A DNA stretch of 64,000 nucleotides from Roseivirga misakiensis (GCF_001747105.1 NZ_MDGQ01000005.1:2356001-2420000); one strand, 5' to 3'; shown: positions 8,142-17,549, counted from the first letter of the stretch. Notes: generated from the sequence alone by a model not told the origin. Numbers and translations are program-made.

Positions 8142-11100
8142 TTAGAAGAGAGCGCTCACTTGTACCCTACCAAAATGAACGGCGCGGCTTTCCGCCGACT
8201 TTCGACCGTCGTATCTTAAGATTAATTGTAGCCCTTTTCCTAGTTTCTGTTGCCAATTTATATTCCAAGTTAGGTTCTGGCCTGGCCTAAGTGCTTCCAA
8301 AAGCTCATAACCTACGGGTGTATTTTCAACGCCTTGAAAATCGATGTCCACAAATGAAAAAGTACTGCTTATAGTCGTTTTTGTCGCCTTTGAATAACGC
8401 ATATTCAGTTCAATTTCATTCAAAAGTGCGGTTTCACCTTCTCCTTCAACAAACAAGTTTTGTTTATCCTTCCTAGATAGCCTTCCAGTAAACCTAAAAC
8501 TGTTAAAAGGTTGCCAAGATAATGAGGGCTGTACAGTGGATTGTTCTACCTGATAGTTGCGCTGGGTTAGTACGTTAGAGGTATTTCCTCTACTGCCATC
8601 AATGTAATTGATATCTAGGTTTACATTTCTGTTTATGTTCCAACGCACGTGCATCCTGACATCCTTATTGGCCCTCTTTTCAAAACCATTGAGCAAAAGC
8701 TGTTTATTCTCAATCTGAGCAATACCGATATCTGCTCCAAATTTGGCATTCGACCTGTTAAAGAAAAGCGTAGACCTAACACTTTCGTTCAGAGCCAGCG
8801 TAGCGTCATCGGGGACATTAACAGGCCACAACCTATTTCCCAAATTGTCATCTGTGATCTTACTATTGAGCGACCAAGCGGTCACGTTTGAGAAATGCGA
8901 AACAAACTTTTTAAACCCACTCTCCTTTCTCCAAGACCGCGGTAGATTCAAATTAAATCGATAAGAAATGATTGTATTAAAGGCCTCTTCGAAGGTGTCG
9001 GTGGGTACGAAAATTTTAGCATAGTTCTTCTCATCTGGATTAATTGCGATATAGAATTCGTTTAAGTCTTGAATACCATCGCTGTTATCATCTCGCCAAG
9101 TATGCGTACCCTGTCCCGTCGGCACTAGAATAAAAATAAATTCACGCCTCAGTTCTCGACTGTTGGAAAGGTTATAATTCAACTCTGTTTGTATCACCCG
9201 ATCGAAAAACGATCCCGTCCAATCCAATCTCCCCATGACGGTTTCATCATTCGTATTCTCACCAGACTCATTTAAGTTTTCAAGGTTTCTATAGGTGAAC
9301 AACAGATAAAGCCTATTTGTACTGTTGATGTTGGTTCTGAAAAATGCATTCCAGGTCTCCGATCGATTATTATCCAGCAGTGTCCCATTAATCGGCAGCC
9401 TATCTTCTCGAAACTGATAGTCTATACCATAGGTAGTTTTGAGCGTATCTGAATTTTTAAGGTAAAACGTATGCTCAGTAAAATTCATAGCAGTACTAAT
9501 AATAGCCTGATCATCTACCCTTTTCACTTGGTTTCGGTCTTGCCGATATCGATAACCTGGCGTGAACCATTTGCTGCCATAAGCCACGTCTAACCTCACT
9601 CTATTCCACGATGAGTTTAACGTAACTTGATCATTGCTCATGAAGAACGCGTCCAAATTAGTTTGAAACTTCCCCAACGATTTGGAAAACTTCAAATAAT
9701 GCTGAAATCCATTGACTCCCAAGGTGTTGCCACGTTTCCGATAAACCATTCGATAGTCAAATCGATTCGCGTTGTCCTTTGTTAAGTTAAAGTTTGCATC
9801 CAGAAGGTTCTCAGCAGCAGGCTCTGAAATTTGAGTTGGGTTAAAACTCCAATCCCTATCAAATTCAATAAACCTAAGCCGATCGATGAATGAAAAAGAC
9901 TCGTTATCTCTCTCAAAAGAAACTTCTGAATTCAATTTATAATCGGGTAGTAGTCTTACGGGTCTATCTACACTTCTATAGATCAATTTGATAGCACTGC
10001 CATCGTCATCTTCAGCATCTAATTCAGAGAAAAGGTTTAAGTCATTTTTAGAAAATGCAACTTCAGTCTCCAGTTGATCATAGTCGTTTAGTTTTACACC
10101 CGCTCCAAGGGTAATCATGGATTTTTGGTTAGGTGCATTGAGCACCGACACTGGTTCATAGTTTCCTTGAGGAGCCCCATTTATTGGTGCTATCCACTCG
10201 TAAATGCGACCATTGGCTGTAGAAGTTAACAAAACGTAATTACCCATTCCTGCCCCAACTTCGGTAAACTGGACATTGAAAAAAGCACTGTCGGGATTGG
10301 TGGAGTATTGAAAAATATCGAATGGATTATTACCGGCATCAAACCCAGTAGTCCGTCGGTATAGAATGATGTCTTGCGTAAACCCTACGCTATCGGCTCT
10401 ACTCGTTATGGCTTGATCCAAATTATCACCTGCATTGGCCAAAATCCTTTTTTCATCTCCTGTTAAGTCAAAGGCTAGTGGTTGATTCCTGTTATCCTTT
10501 TCATTGTAGAAGTTGAAGCTAAAATTCACAACGTCATTGGACTGATAATGACTAGCTTGAAATATAGACCTCGTATAATTCTGATCAGAAAATTCATAAT
10601 CTACCCGGATACGGGTAAACTTGGTGATCAAGACTTTGTTAGTAAATGTGATTTCGCCTAGGTTATAGTCAATTACGTAGTCATTGTCAAAACCACGGGT
10701 TTGCAACTCTCCATCAATAAAAACCTTCTCTGAACCTGCTAGAATTATGATAAAGCGCTCATTCTGCGGGCCTCTAACTCTATATGGACCCAATACTCCT
10801 TCAATTGGATCAATTGAGATCGAGGCAAAACGGCCTTTTGCCACAGAACCTGCAAAACTTGTTTCTGCTTTAAAACCACCGCTCAATTCATAGTTGGATT
10901 TAAACTGCGCCCCTTGAACATTTTTATAAAATCGGAGAAAATTGGATCTCCCATTTCTCAACACAACATCACCTGCTCTCAACGAAAATTTATCGTTATA
11001 CAATTCTATCGATACATTATCGAAGTCCTGTAGTTGTTGGGTATTTCCCTCTGGCTGAAAGGGCACATTTCGATCGGTAATCACGGCTCTTAAATTCACT

Positions 11101-11603
11101 TTATCCGTTAACTGGCCTTCCATTTGAAGATTCAGTGTGGAGTTGACGAAAACATCTTGCCTATTCCCAAAAGACACTCCTCGTGTAATACTCCCGGTTT
11201 TAGTGATGTTTTCAGTGGTAATGATCTCTTCTCGTTTGGGGAGGGCTAATTGTTGTTGAAATCGGATGGCATCTTTAAAAAGCGCCGTGGAATCATAGAT
11301 ATCCAAAGTCTTATTTGCCTTCGGGGTATGCAAATCAAATGGGAGTGTTTTATAGCAAACCAGTACCGAGTCTACGCCTTGCTTTGGGATGAGGATGGTG
11401 TTTTTGCTAAGCTCAAACTTAAATTGGATATCGTTTGAGGGTGCCTTGATATAAATTGACTCAGGGTACACCGTGAGCGAGTCCAAAACGATCGGTTCAT
11501 CGAAGGTTTCAACCCATTTACACGTCTCGTTTGTCTGCCCTTTTAACAGGCCAGAAAAGAGAAAAATCAGTAAAAAGGTTATTAAACCACGAAGCACATT
11601 CAA
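8142..11603 (-). CDS. Very large outer-membrane beta-barrel protein, unknown function
   Basis: A 1153-residue protein with a signal peptide (about 1-22, ending KGQ). Residues 100-230 contain TGSITRGVSFGNRQD and LRAVITDRNVPFQPEGNTQQ; most of the rest is alternating amphipathic strands rich in Asn, Arg and aromatics, ending HFGRVQVSALF with a C-terminal Phe, as expected of an outer-membrane barrel. I know the pattern from Bacteroidota genomes but no function. The start is not ATG: TTG at 11603 overlaps the stop of the kinase gene as TTGA, with a GTG two codons further. This strongly suggests translational coupling to the kinase. Confidence 0.7.
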   Translation of the reverse strand: MNVLRGLITFLLIFLFSGLLKGQTNETCKWVETFDEPIVLDSLTVYPESIYIKAPSNDIQFKFELSKNTILIPKQGVDSVLVCYKTLPFDLHTPKANKTLDIYDSTALFKDAIRFQQQLALPKREEIITTENITKTGSITRGVSFGNRQDVFVNSTLNLQMEGQLTDKVNLRAVITDRNVPFQPEGNTQQLQDFDNVSIELYNDKFSLRAGDVVLRNGRSNFLRFYKNVQGAQFKSNYELSGGFKAETSFAGSVAKGRFASISIDPIEGVLGPYRVRGPQNERFIIILAGSEKVFIDGELQTRGFDNDYVIDYNLGEITFTNKVLITKFTRIRVDYEFSDQNYTRSIFQASHYQSNDVVNFSFNFYNEKDNRNQPLAFDLTGDEKRILANAGDNLDQAITSRADSVGFTQDIILYRRTTGFDAGNNPFDIFQYSTNPDSAFFNVQFTEVGAGMGNYVLLTSTANGRIYEWIAPINGAPQGNYEPVSVLNAPNQKSMITLGAGVKLNDYDQLETEVAFSKNDLNLFSELDAEDDDGSAIKLIYRSVDRPVRLLPDYKLNSEVSFERDNESFSFIDRLRFIEFDRDWSFNPTQISEPAAENLLDANFNLTKDNANRFDYRMVYRKRGNTLGVNGFQHYLKFSKSLGKFQTNLDAFFMSNDQVTLNSSWNRVRLDVAYGSKWFTPGYRYRQDRNQVKRVDDQAIISTAMNFTEHTFYLKNSDTLKTTYGIDYQFREDRLPINGTLLDNNRSETWNAFFRTNINSTNRLYLLFTYRNLENLNESGENTNDETVMGRLDWTGSFFDRVIQTELNYNLSNSRELRREFIFILVPTGQGTHTWRDDNSDGIQDLNEFYIAINPDEKNYAKIFVPTDTFEEAFNTIISYRFNLNLPRSWRKESGFKKFVSHFSNVTAWSLNSKITDDNLGNRLWPVNVPDDATLALNESVRSTLFFNRSNAKFGADIGIAQIENKQLLLNGFEKRANKDVRMHVRWNINRNVNLDINYIDGSRGNTSNVLTQRNYQVEQSTVQPSLSWQPFNSFRFTGRLSRKDKQNLFVEGEGETALLNEIELNMRYSKATKTTISSTFSFVDIDFQGVENTPVGYELLEALRPGQNLTWNINWQQKLGKGLQLILRYDGRKSAESRAVHFGRVQVSALF

Positions 11604-14600
11604 TCGGTTAGCGGAAACTCCAAATAGAAGGTGGTACCCCTTCCAAGAGTTGAATCAAACCAAATACTCCCACCGGCATGTTCTACCCCACGTTTGGCAA
11701 TAGCTAAACCTATTCCAGAGCCCTCTTCCTTCGTACTAAATTTAGGAATAAAAATCTTCTCCTTGATGTCGTCAGGAATACCTGCTCCGTTATCTTCAAA
11801 GGTTATACGTGCCTTATTATGTGTCACAATTACTTCAATTGAGAGTGTTGCTGACATATCTTTTGGTACGGCTTGAGCAGCATTTAAAATCAGATTATTG
11901 AAAATTCTCCCCAGTAACTTGGTGTCTCCTAATACCCAAACGGGTTGCTTTGGAATATTTGTATTTAGGGTGATGTTATCTCCTTTAAACAGTCGGACAG
12001 CTTTCCTTAATTCTTCTACCAAGTCCAGCCGTTCACTGATCGGAATAGGCATTTTAGCAAATGACGAGAACGAGGTGGCAATATCGCTCAACGTTTCCAC
12101 TTGGCTTAAAAGACTATCGATTGGCTTATTGAAGTCTGAACTAACATCTGGAGCTTGGGCTAGCACTCTTTTTAGATGTTGAAGTTTTAGCTTCATTGGT
12201 GTCAATGGGTTTTTAATTTCGTGCGCTACTTGTTGGGCCATTTCACGCCAAGCACTCTCCTTTTCGCTCATGGCTAGTGCTTTTTTACTCTTCTCTAAAT
12301 TCAGGAGCATCTTATTGTATTCCCGAACCATCAAACCGATCTCATCGTTGGCTTGCCACTCCAATGGTTCGTTGAGCGTAGAAAACGTCGTAGACTTGAT
12401 CCTTTGTGTCAAGTATTTAAAAGGATAGGTCAAGATTCGTGAGGCCAAAAACGAGAGAATCACGAAGATGACGAAGATGAATGTAAAGGCATTCAATATG
12501 TTTGACAGAATATCTCGTTGTTCAGATTTCAGCTGCTTTTCGGATTCGAAAAATGGCATACTGAGTATCCCTAACAACCTATCGTCTTCGTTGGATCGAA
12601 TTCCAAAAAATGTCGCTTTATACCTTAAATCCCTTACTCGCTCTTCACTGAGTTGTTCCTTGTTTCCAGACTCCGCGATATTGGCCATAGCATTTGGATT
12701 TGCAAAAGATGCCAGCAGGTCATTTTCAAATATGAGCCTTTGGTTGGTTGCTATCAGGCGTCCATTGATATTAAACAGGTTGATGTCGGCCTGAGCATAT
12801 TGACTTATTTCGGTAATTCTACTTTCTAACGTTTCGTTATTCTCATTTTGGCCTTCTAGAAATGCTTGTAGCTGATTGGCTAAGTTATTTGCGGCGCTTT
12901 CCGTAATTGATAGATACTGGGTTTCGATCTTTTCTTCGACTGTTTTATTCACTAACCGAAGCACGACTATGCTTACGATGATTAATGGTAAGAAAAAGGC
13001 GAAATTCAGCAGTATCTGAATCTTGGCAGATATTGTAGTACTTGTTTTTCTGATATTATAGAACACTCCACTCACGCCAAAAATCATGATGATAGCCGCT
13101 ACCATGAGTAAAAAGAATAGCGCGAAGTTGGTGATTAGGTATTTTGTCGGGTAAACTGGATTACTGATCACATAGGTATCATTTCCATCGCTTCGAACTG
13201 CCAAATGATGGTAACCGTCTATGATTAAGCCTTCCTCATATAAAGCTGGATTTGCTAGACGACTTACATTAAAGTAGCGCTGGTAATTAAAGTTCCCACT
13301 GCTTGAAGAGAGGCCCGAAGCATCATAAAAAGCATAGTCAAAGTTCTCTTCTTGGTTGGCCTCAAAAGTTTCGTCCAGCAACAGCCTCGGGAGAATACTG
13401 TTGTTCAACTGCTCTTTTCTATCGAGTTTGATGATGATATACCCAACCGTAGCATTGTAGCGCTTAATCTCATTGAAAAGTATGTATTGATTTACCGTAA
13501 AAGGATAACTCTGCCTAAAGTGATATAAACCTTCAAAATCGGTTCCGTTCGCTGGGACAGCATATTGCTTCCTTAATCCTTGATAGCTATCATATGTATT
13601 GCTATTTATCGCTCTACCTCGGCCATTAAAAAGAAGAATCTCTATTTCATATTTATCGAAATAATCGCCCAAGTATTTCCGCTGAATAACTTGTCTGATC
13701 GGCTCTTTTGGGGTAAATGGACTTGAGATTCCTGTTTGAATCGCAATATTGTCCTTTATGTTTTCTTTTGCTTGTGATAACAGAAACTCAGCCAATAGAT
13801 CATTCTTAGTCATTAGCCTTGTGGCTTGACTTTGCTTCTCTTGAATGTTATCCTCGACGATATGTGTGGTTAGAATAGCCGTACTAACGGAGGCCATCAA
13901 AAATGCAGCAATAAAAAAATAGAGGAACGTCGAATAGTTTACTTTATCCAGTTGATCGGATAGCTTAAAGTTATAAACGATTAACAGGTAACCGAATAGC
14001 ATACTCAGAATCAGCGCTACTTGCATTTCGAAGATCAAACCAATAGCGATACTGAGCAACAAAAGGGTTACTAAGAGTATATTCACCACTCTTCCATTTT
14101 CAATCAGGCGATAAGATTTGCTAAGATACTGGCCGATAAGAAATGGTGTGATCGCGACAATGAATAGGGCGAAATAGACAATGACTTTGAAAGGCGTAAA
14201 GCTGATATCTTTGGCCACATCAAAAGACCATTGTGAGTTAACCAGCAAAGATTCAAGTTGCGAAATAAAGTATAACAACGCTGCCACCAAAACGACCAGT
14301 GGTAGGATGGTATGGATTAACTTAGTTTGCGCTCTATGCATTAATCGCTTGACAAACACGGTGTACCCATAACTCACCACAACTAAAATGGCAATCTGGT
14401 TTAGTATGAAATCTCCTAATGACGGTTGCCACCAACTAGATGCATAACTATCTGGTTCGAATAGTGACCATTCGATGATGCTTAATGGATATTCGTACCG
14501 AAGCATACTTAGCCTTGTAACTAAGAGAAACAAGGTCACTAGTGCCAATGCAAAATAAGGCCGATTATGTTCAACCAATTTCTGGCTATATAAAAAGCCC

Positions 14601-15283
14601 GACCAGATAAAGGCCACGATGGCAATGAGGTAAAGAATAAAAATGAAGGTTGAAAAACTAGGGTAGTCAATTTTCATTCGCTCCGTTCCGCTAAACGAAA
14701 ACAGGAAGGTCCCTTGTGGAGAATAGATATTGAGGTTAGGATTGCTTTCAGTATCCGCGAGCGCAAATGAAGAACGGCCAAAGATCTTTCCATTTAAACC
14801 AAACTCTTCAAAAGACTTATTTAGTGGTACGACCGACGAGAGTGGTAAAAGCGCATATATCTCAACGATTCTATTTTCGGCACTATTAATCACTTTTCGC
14901 CGAGCGATAAACTGTCCGCTCTTTAGGTCGATGAATCGATAAATATAGGTGCCGTCCAACGTACCATATTTTGGAACGAAGCTATTGGTACTCCAATAAA
15001 TAACATTTCCATTTTCATAGATAAAGTAAGGCAACTCTTCATCGGGCTTAAATCGATTAAAAAGCCGATTTAAATCTACGATAGCATCGTTACTGATTGA
15101 CTCAATGTGATCGTCGAGGCGATTAAGTTCTAAATGAAGGTTTTCTGTGATTTGTTCTTGCGGGTCTACTCTCCTTTTCTGATCAGAAAATATAGCCTCG
15201 TCAATTACGAGCGTGATCATCAGTAAAAGTATACTGACAATTAGGAATTTGTTCGTACCAAAAAATCCTTTTGTTAAGCTCAA
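11600..15283 (-). CDS. NtrY-like membrane sensor histidine kinase (1227 residues)
   Basis: A very long sensor kinase. One TM at about 10-28 is followed by an extracytoplasmic region, a block of about seven or eight TM helices (roughly 215-480), a second large extracytoplasmic region, two more TM segments enclosing a third sensory loop, then HAMP (about 950-1000). The kinase core has the phospho-acceptor His1021 in HEIKNPLTPMK, the N-box with Asn1134 (LILNAAQA), DNGAGIP with Asp1164, and GSGIGLAIAKRG. HEIKNPLTP is typical of NtrY/AtoS kinases that pair with sigma-54 regulators. No response regulator is adjacent. The only in-frame start is TTG at 15283. The barrel gene follows with a four-base overlap. 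Confidence 0.88.
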   Translation of the reverse strand: MSLTKGFFGTNKFLIVSILLLMITLVIDEAIFSDQKRRVDPQEQITENLHLELNRLDDHIESISNDAIVDLNRLFNRFKPDEELPYFIYENGNVIYWSTNSFVPKYGTLDGTYIYRFIDLKSGQFIARRKVINSAENRIVEIYALLPLSSVVPLNKSFEEFGLNGKIFGRSSFALADTESNPNLNIYSPQGTFLFSFSGTERMKIDYPSFSTFIFILYLIAIVAFIWSGFLYSQKLVEHNRPYFALALVTLFLLVTRLSMLRYEYPLSIIEWSLFEPDSYASSWWQPSLGDFILNQIAILVVVSYGYTVFVKRLMHRAQTKLIHTILPLVVLVAALLYFISQLESLLVNSQWSFDVAKDISFTPFKVIVYFALFIVAITPFLIGQYLSKSYRLIENGRVVNILLVTLLLLSIAIGLIFEMQVALILSMLFGYLLIVYNFKLSDQLDKVNYSTFLYFFIAAFLMASVSTAILTTHIVEDNIQEKQSQATRLMTKNDLLAEFLLSQAKENIKDNIAIQTGISSPFTPKEPIRQVIQRKYLGDYFDKYEIEILLFNGRGRAINSNTYDSYQGLRKQYAVPANGTDFEGLYHFRQSYPFTVNQYILFNEIKRYNATVGYIIIKLDRKEQLNNSILPRLLLDETFEANQEENFDYAFYDASGLSSSSGNFNYQRYFNVSRLANPALYEEGLIIDGYHHLAVRSDGNDTYVISNPVYPTKYLITNFALFFLLMVAAIIMIFGVSGVFYNIRKTSTTISAKIQILLNFAFFLPLIIVSIVVLRLVNKTVEEKIETQYLSITESAANNLANQLQAFLEGQNENNETLESRITEISQYAQADINLFNINGRLIATNQRLIFENDLLASFANPNAMANIAESGNKEQLSEERVRDLRYKATFFGIRSNEDDRLLGILSMPFFESEKQLKSEQRDILSNILNAFTFIFVIFVILSFLASRILTYPFKYLTQRIKSTTFSTLNEPLEWQANDEIGLMVREYNKMLLNLEKSKKALAMSEKESAWREMAQQVAHEIKNPLTPMKLKLQHLKRVLAQAPDVSSDFNKPIDSLLSQVETLSDIATSFSSFAKMPIPISERLDLVEELRKAVRLFKGDNITLNTNIPKQPVWVLGDTKLLGRIFNNLILNAAQAVPKDMSATLSIEVIVTHNKARITFEDNGAGIPDDIKEKIFIPKFSTKEEGSGIGLAIAKRGVEHAGGSIWFDSTLGRGTTFYLEFPLTD

Positions 15284-15317
15284 AATCTAGATGCAACTAG
15301 GGTATAAACGGAATCTA

Positions 15318-15713
15318 CTAATTATTTTCCGTTCGCTCTAATTCACTTTTGTACTTCAGTCCACCGAAGATATACAGATAAAAAATTCGAGCGTATCGGA
15401 ACATTAGCGGATACAGCAAAAATACTTCCGAAATTATCGCGATGAGGTAAACATTTTCAGAAACAGGATGAAAGAATGCATAAATGATGAATGCACTCAC
15501 TAAAAACAACCCAACGGAGAATGCGTAACTGATGTACATAGCCCCGTCAAAAAATCGTGGTTCCTTCTCAAATCTCACATTACACACTTCGCAGTGTGTT
15601 CGTGTTTTCATAAAGTTTTTTAAGTTGTATGCTCCGTGAGTAAAAAGGTGACCCTCTCTACATTGAGGACATTTACCCTGCAATACCGCTAGACCTTTGG
15701 ACTTTGTTGACAT
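15318..15713 (-). CDS. DUF983 family membrane protein
   Basis: A 131-residue protein counted from the ATG at 15713. An upstream in-frame ATG exists at 15746 but would overlap the preceding gene more deeply. The N-terminal part has two CxxC pairs (CPQC in KCPQCREGHLF and CEVC in HCEVCNVRFEKEPRFF), a zinc-ribbon-like arrangement, followed by two TM helices. This is the DUF983 pattern often found beside cytochrome oxidase genes; function unknown. It overlaps the upstream CAMC protein gene by 41 bases, so the two are co-expressed. Confidence 0.8.
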   Translation of the reverse strand: MSTKSKGLAVLQGKCPQCREGHLFTHGAYNLKNFMKTRTHCEVCNVRFEKEPRFFDGAMYISYAFSVGLFLVSAFIIYAFFHPVSENVYLIAIISEVFLLYPLMFRYARIFYLYIFGGLKYKSELERTENN

Positions 15714-15942
15714 TTCTTCTGCTTTTCTTATACCACAAATAGGCAATTAGACATACCAATGTGTAGGGTGCAAAGAATAAGTAAAGGATTCCAAGGTTAA
15801 GATTTGAAGCCATAGATGTTTCACCTGCGGCTACTGTCGACTCTACCGAACCGCGGCACATAGCACATTGTGCAAATACATTAGCATTGATAAAAACCAA
15901 GGCTATTATTAAAAAGAAGGATCTCTTTAACTGTTTTAGCAT
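15673..15942 (-). CDS. Small exported membrane protein with CAMC motif
   Basis: An 89-residue protein: signal peptide or TM at 1-24 (ending VFAQ), then CAMCRGSVES immediately after the cleavage site, a short periplasmic stretch, and one C-terminal TM (about 50-70) followed by a Lys/Arg-rich tail. The mature protein would expose a CxxC with an internal Met in the periplasm, a combination able to bind copper or do thiol chemistry (inference). It sits in the oxidase assembly cluster between DUF420 and DUF983. Family function is not known to me. Confidence 0.7.
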   Translation of the reverse strand: MLKQLKRSFFLIIALVFINANVFAQCAMCRGSVESTVAAGETSMASNLNLGILYLFFAPYTLVCLIAYLWYKKSRRNVNKVQRSSGIAG

Positions 15943-15978
15943 AGTACAAATTTAGTGCTCAAAGTATTCATATCCCAC

Positions 15979-16506
15979 TTAATGTGTATAATATGGACTG
16001 ATCATTAAATAAACAATAACACCAGTTACTGATACATATAGCCAGATTGGAAACGTATATTTTACGATCTTTTTATGCCGATCTATCATTCCGTTCAATG
16101 CGTAATAAAACGCGAGTAATACCAACGGCACAACGCCTATTGACAATGCTATATGGGTAAGTAAAAAGAAGAAATAGACATACTTAGAAGCATCTTCAGC
16201 TCCGTAAGATGTAGATTCCGCACTAGCATGGTAAGTAACATAGCACAATAGAAAGATGGCGCCTAGTATAAAAGCCGCACCATTGAATTTCTTGTGAAGT
16301 TCAATATTCTTCTTCTTGACAAAAACAAAAGCCAGAATTAAACAAATAGATGTTAGAGTGTTGATACCGCCGATGACATGTGGCAGCGTGTAAACCCAGT
16401 CCCCTAAATCAAGTTTGGTTGGCAGACCTAATAACACGGCTACCGCCAATGGAATAGCTACAGATAGTAGCTTGATCCAAAACATAGATTTCTTTTGTTC
16501 GGCCAT
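15979..16506 (-). CDS. DUF420 family membrane protein (oxidase assembly, CtaM-like)
   Basis: A 175-residue integral membrane protein with five hydrophobic segments. The segments PHVIGGINTLTS, KKNIELHKKFNGAAF, YVTYHASAES and RHKKIVKYTFPIWLYVSVTG match DUF420, related to CtaM, which is needed for maturation of some cytochrome oxidases in Gram-positive bacteria. Conserved His residues lie at the ends of helices. It lies eight bases after the SCO-like gene and 36 before the CAMC gene, in a likely four-gene assembly operon. Confidence 0.82.
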   Translation of the reverse strand: MAEQKKSMFWIKLLSVAIPLAVAVLLGLPTKLDLGDWVYTLPHVIGGINTLTSICLILAFVFVKKKNIELHKKFNGAAFILGAIFLLCYVTYHASAESTSYGAEDASKYVYFFFLLTHIALSIGVVPLVLLAFYYALNGMIDRHKKIVKYTFPIWLYVSVTGVIVYLMISPYYTH

Positions 16507-16513
16507 GCGATGA

Positions 16514-17092
16514 CTACTTTGATTTTAAAATCCTTAACTCTAAAATGAGGCGATCTGTTTCCTCTCTTTCTAAAATATTATAGTACCCTCTAATCTTATT
16601 TTCTCCATCCACTAAAACCACCCTATTATCTAGGTTACTCATAGCCATGCTACAGTATTTTAGGTTTGACCATCGGGTAGAATCGAGTTGATTAATCGTC
16701 CAAAATTGATCTAAGAATTGAATTCTCTTATCGTAATCCGTGATGTCTGACTTTTGGATTGAGTTCCCATTAAGAAATGTAGACAAGGCGATATCTTTCT
16801 CATCATAGAAAACATCTTGAACTCTTTCTAATGCTTCTAATCGGGTTTTTAATACGGGTCCGTCTAATCGCTCAAAGTGAATAACTTTCAATCCACCCTG
16901 AGGTACAAACTCATTATTTACAATATACTGTTGAGGAGTTCTATCCAAACATGGTGTAGGTAAAGAATCTGTTAAACCCTGTTCGTAGTAAACTGGAATT
17001 GTAAATTCGTTTCGTCCGAAAATTTTAAGAAAAACAAAAATCGCGGCTGGAAGTATAATCAGCAAAAACAGAAATACACCTTTTTTTCTCAT
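16514..17092 (-). CDS. SCO1/SenC-like protein lacking the copper ligands
   Basis: A 192-residue protein with an N-terminal membrane anchor (about 6-23). The position in the oxidase cluster and the C-terminal segment NRVVLVDGENKIRGYYN followed by an acidic helix (EREETDRLILEL) are characteristic of the thioredoxin-fold SCO/SenC family, which loads the CuA site. However, the CxxxC copper motif is absent: the strand that should carry it reads IHFERLDGPVLK. The third ligand, the His before the LID/LVD strand, is Asn (LDNRVVLVD). Two other cysteines (in PTPCLDR and LKYCSM) are not in a CxxxC. It may be a scaffold or sensor rather than a copper donor. It starts downstream of a terminator hairpin that ends the cox operon. 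Confidence 0.6.
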   Translation of the reverse strand: MRKKGVFLFLLIILPAAIFVFLKIFGRNEFTIPVYYEQGLTDSLPTPCLDRTPQQYIVNNEFVPQGGLKVIHFERLDGPVLKTRLEALERVQDVFYDEKDIALSTFLNGNSIQKSDITDYDKRIQFLDQFWTINQLDSTRWSNLKYCSMAMSNLDNRVVLVDGENKIRGYYNILEREETDRLILELRILKSK

Positions 17093-17104
17093 GGCATAAA
17101 AACT

Positions 17105-17134
17105 AAAAAATCAGGCCACGTAAATGACCTGATT
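17105..17134 (-). terminator. Rho-independent terminator of the act-cox operon
   Basis: On the minus strand AATCAGG and CCTGATT form a seven-pair stem around a 12-base loop, and a run of six T follows. It lies 27 bases after the subunit IV stop and 12 bases before the SCO-like start, so it probably ends most act-cox transcripts and lets some through to the assembly genes. Confidence 0.75.
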
Positions 17135-17161
17135 CCTTGTTAACAATATAAATTCTTAAAG

Positions 17162-17536
17162 TTAATGGTCACTTTCAACGTGTTCTGTCGAAGGTTGATC
17201 TACATCAACAATTCCTCTAGCATCTTTAACAGCAGCACCTTCTAGGTTTACAAGTGCTACGATCAACCAAACGATGAAAATCATTGGTAGTACTACTGAA
17301 TACATCAATCCTTTTACTTCATGCCCCAAGTGCATGAATTCTGATACAATGAAGAATGCTTTCCAAATCGTTAAGCCAATGAATATGATTGACCTTAGGG
17401 TTCCTGCATCCATTAGAAAAGCGAAGAGATACTCTACAGCTGTAATCAGTGCCATGAACAAGGCAATTTTCCAAATGCCTCTAATTACACTCTTTTGTGC
17501 CGGTTGAACGACTACGTTAGTTGTTGTTTGTTCCAT
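17162..17536 (-). CDS. Cytochrome c oxidase subunit IV-type protein
   Basis: A 124-residue protein with three hydrophobic helices (about 22-40, 48-66 and 76-96) and an acidic C-terminal tail. It matches the small subunit IV (CyoD/CtaF/COX4_pro-like) family in size, topology and position after two subunit III genes. Landmarks are IWKAFFIVSEFMHLGHEVKG and IFIVWLIVALVNLE. It is the last gene before the terminator and would be an accessory subunit of the aa3 oxidase in the inner membrane. Confidence 0.85.
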   Translation of the reverse strand: MEQTTTNVVVQPAQKSVIRGIWKIALFMALITAVEYLFAFLMDAGTLRSIIFIGLTIWKAFFIVSEFMHLGHEVKGLMYSVVLPMIFIVWLIVALVNLEGAAVKDARGIVDVDQPSTEHVESDH

Positions 17537-17549
17537 GATAAAAAGTCTG

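Noticed and set aside
14500-15283. Possibility that the kinase gene is two fused or frameshifted genes because of its length
   Set aside because: The frame is continuous, the membrane and sensory blocks are in a sensible order, and the kinase core is complete.
15947-15954. TAAATTTG -7-like octamer just upstream of the CAMC protein gene
   Set aside because: It would place the start of transcription on the start codon, and there is no -33 partner; the gene is more likely read from upstream.
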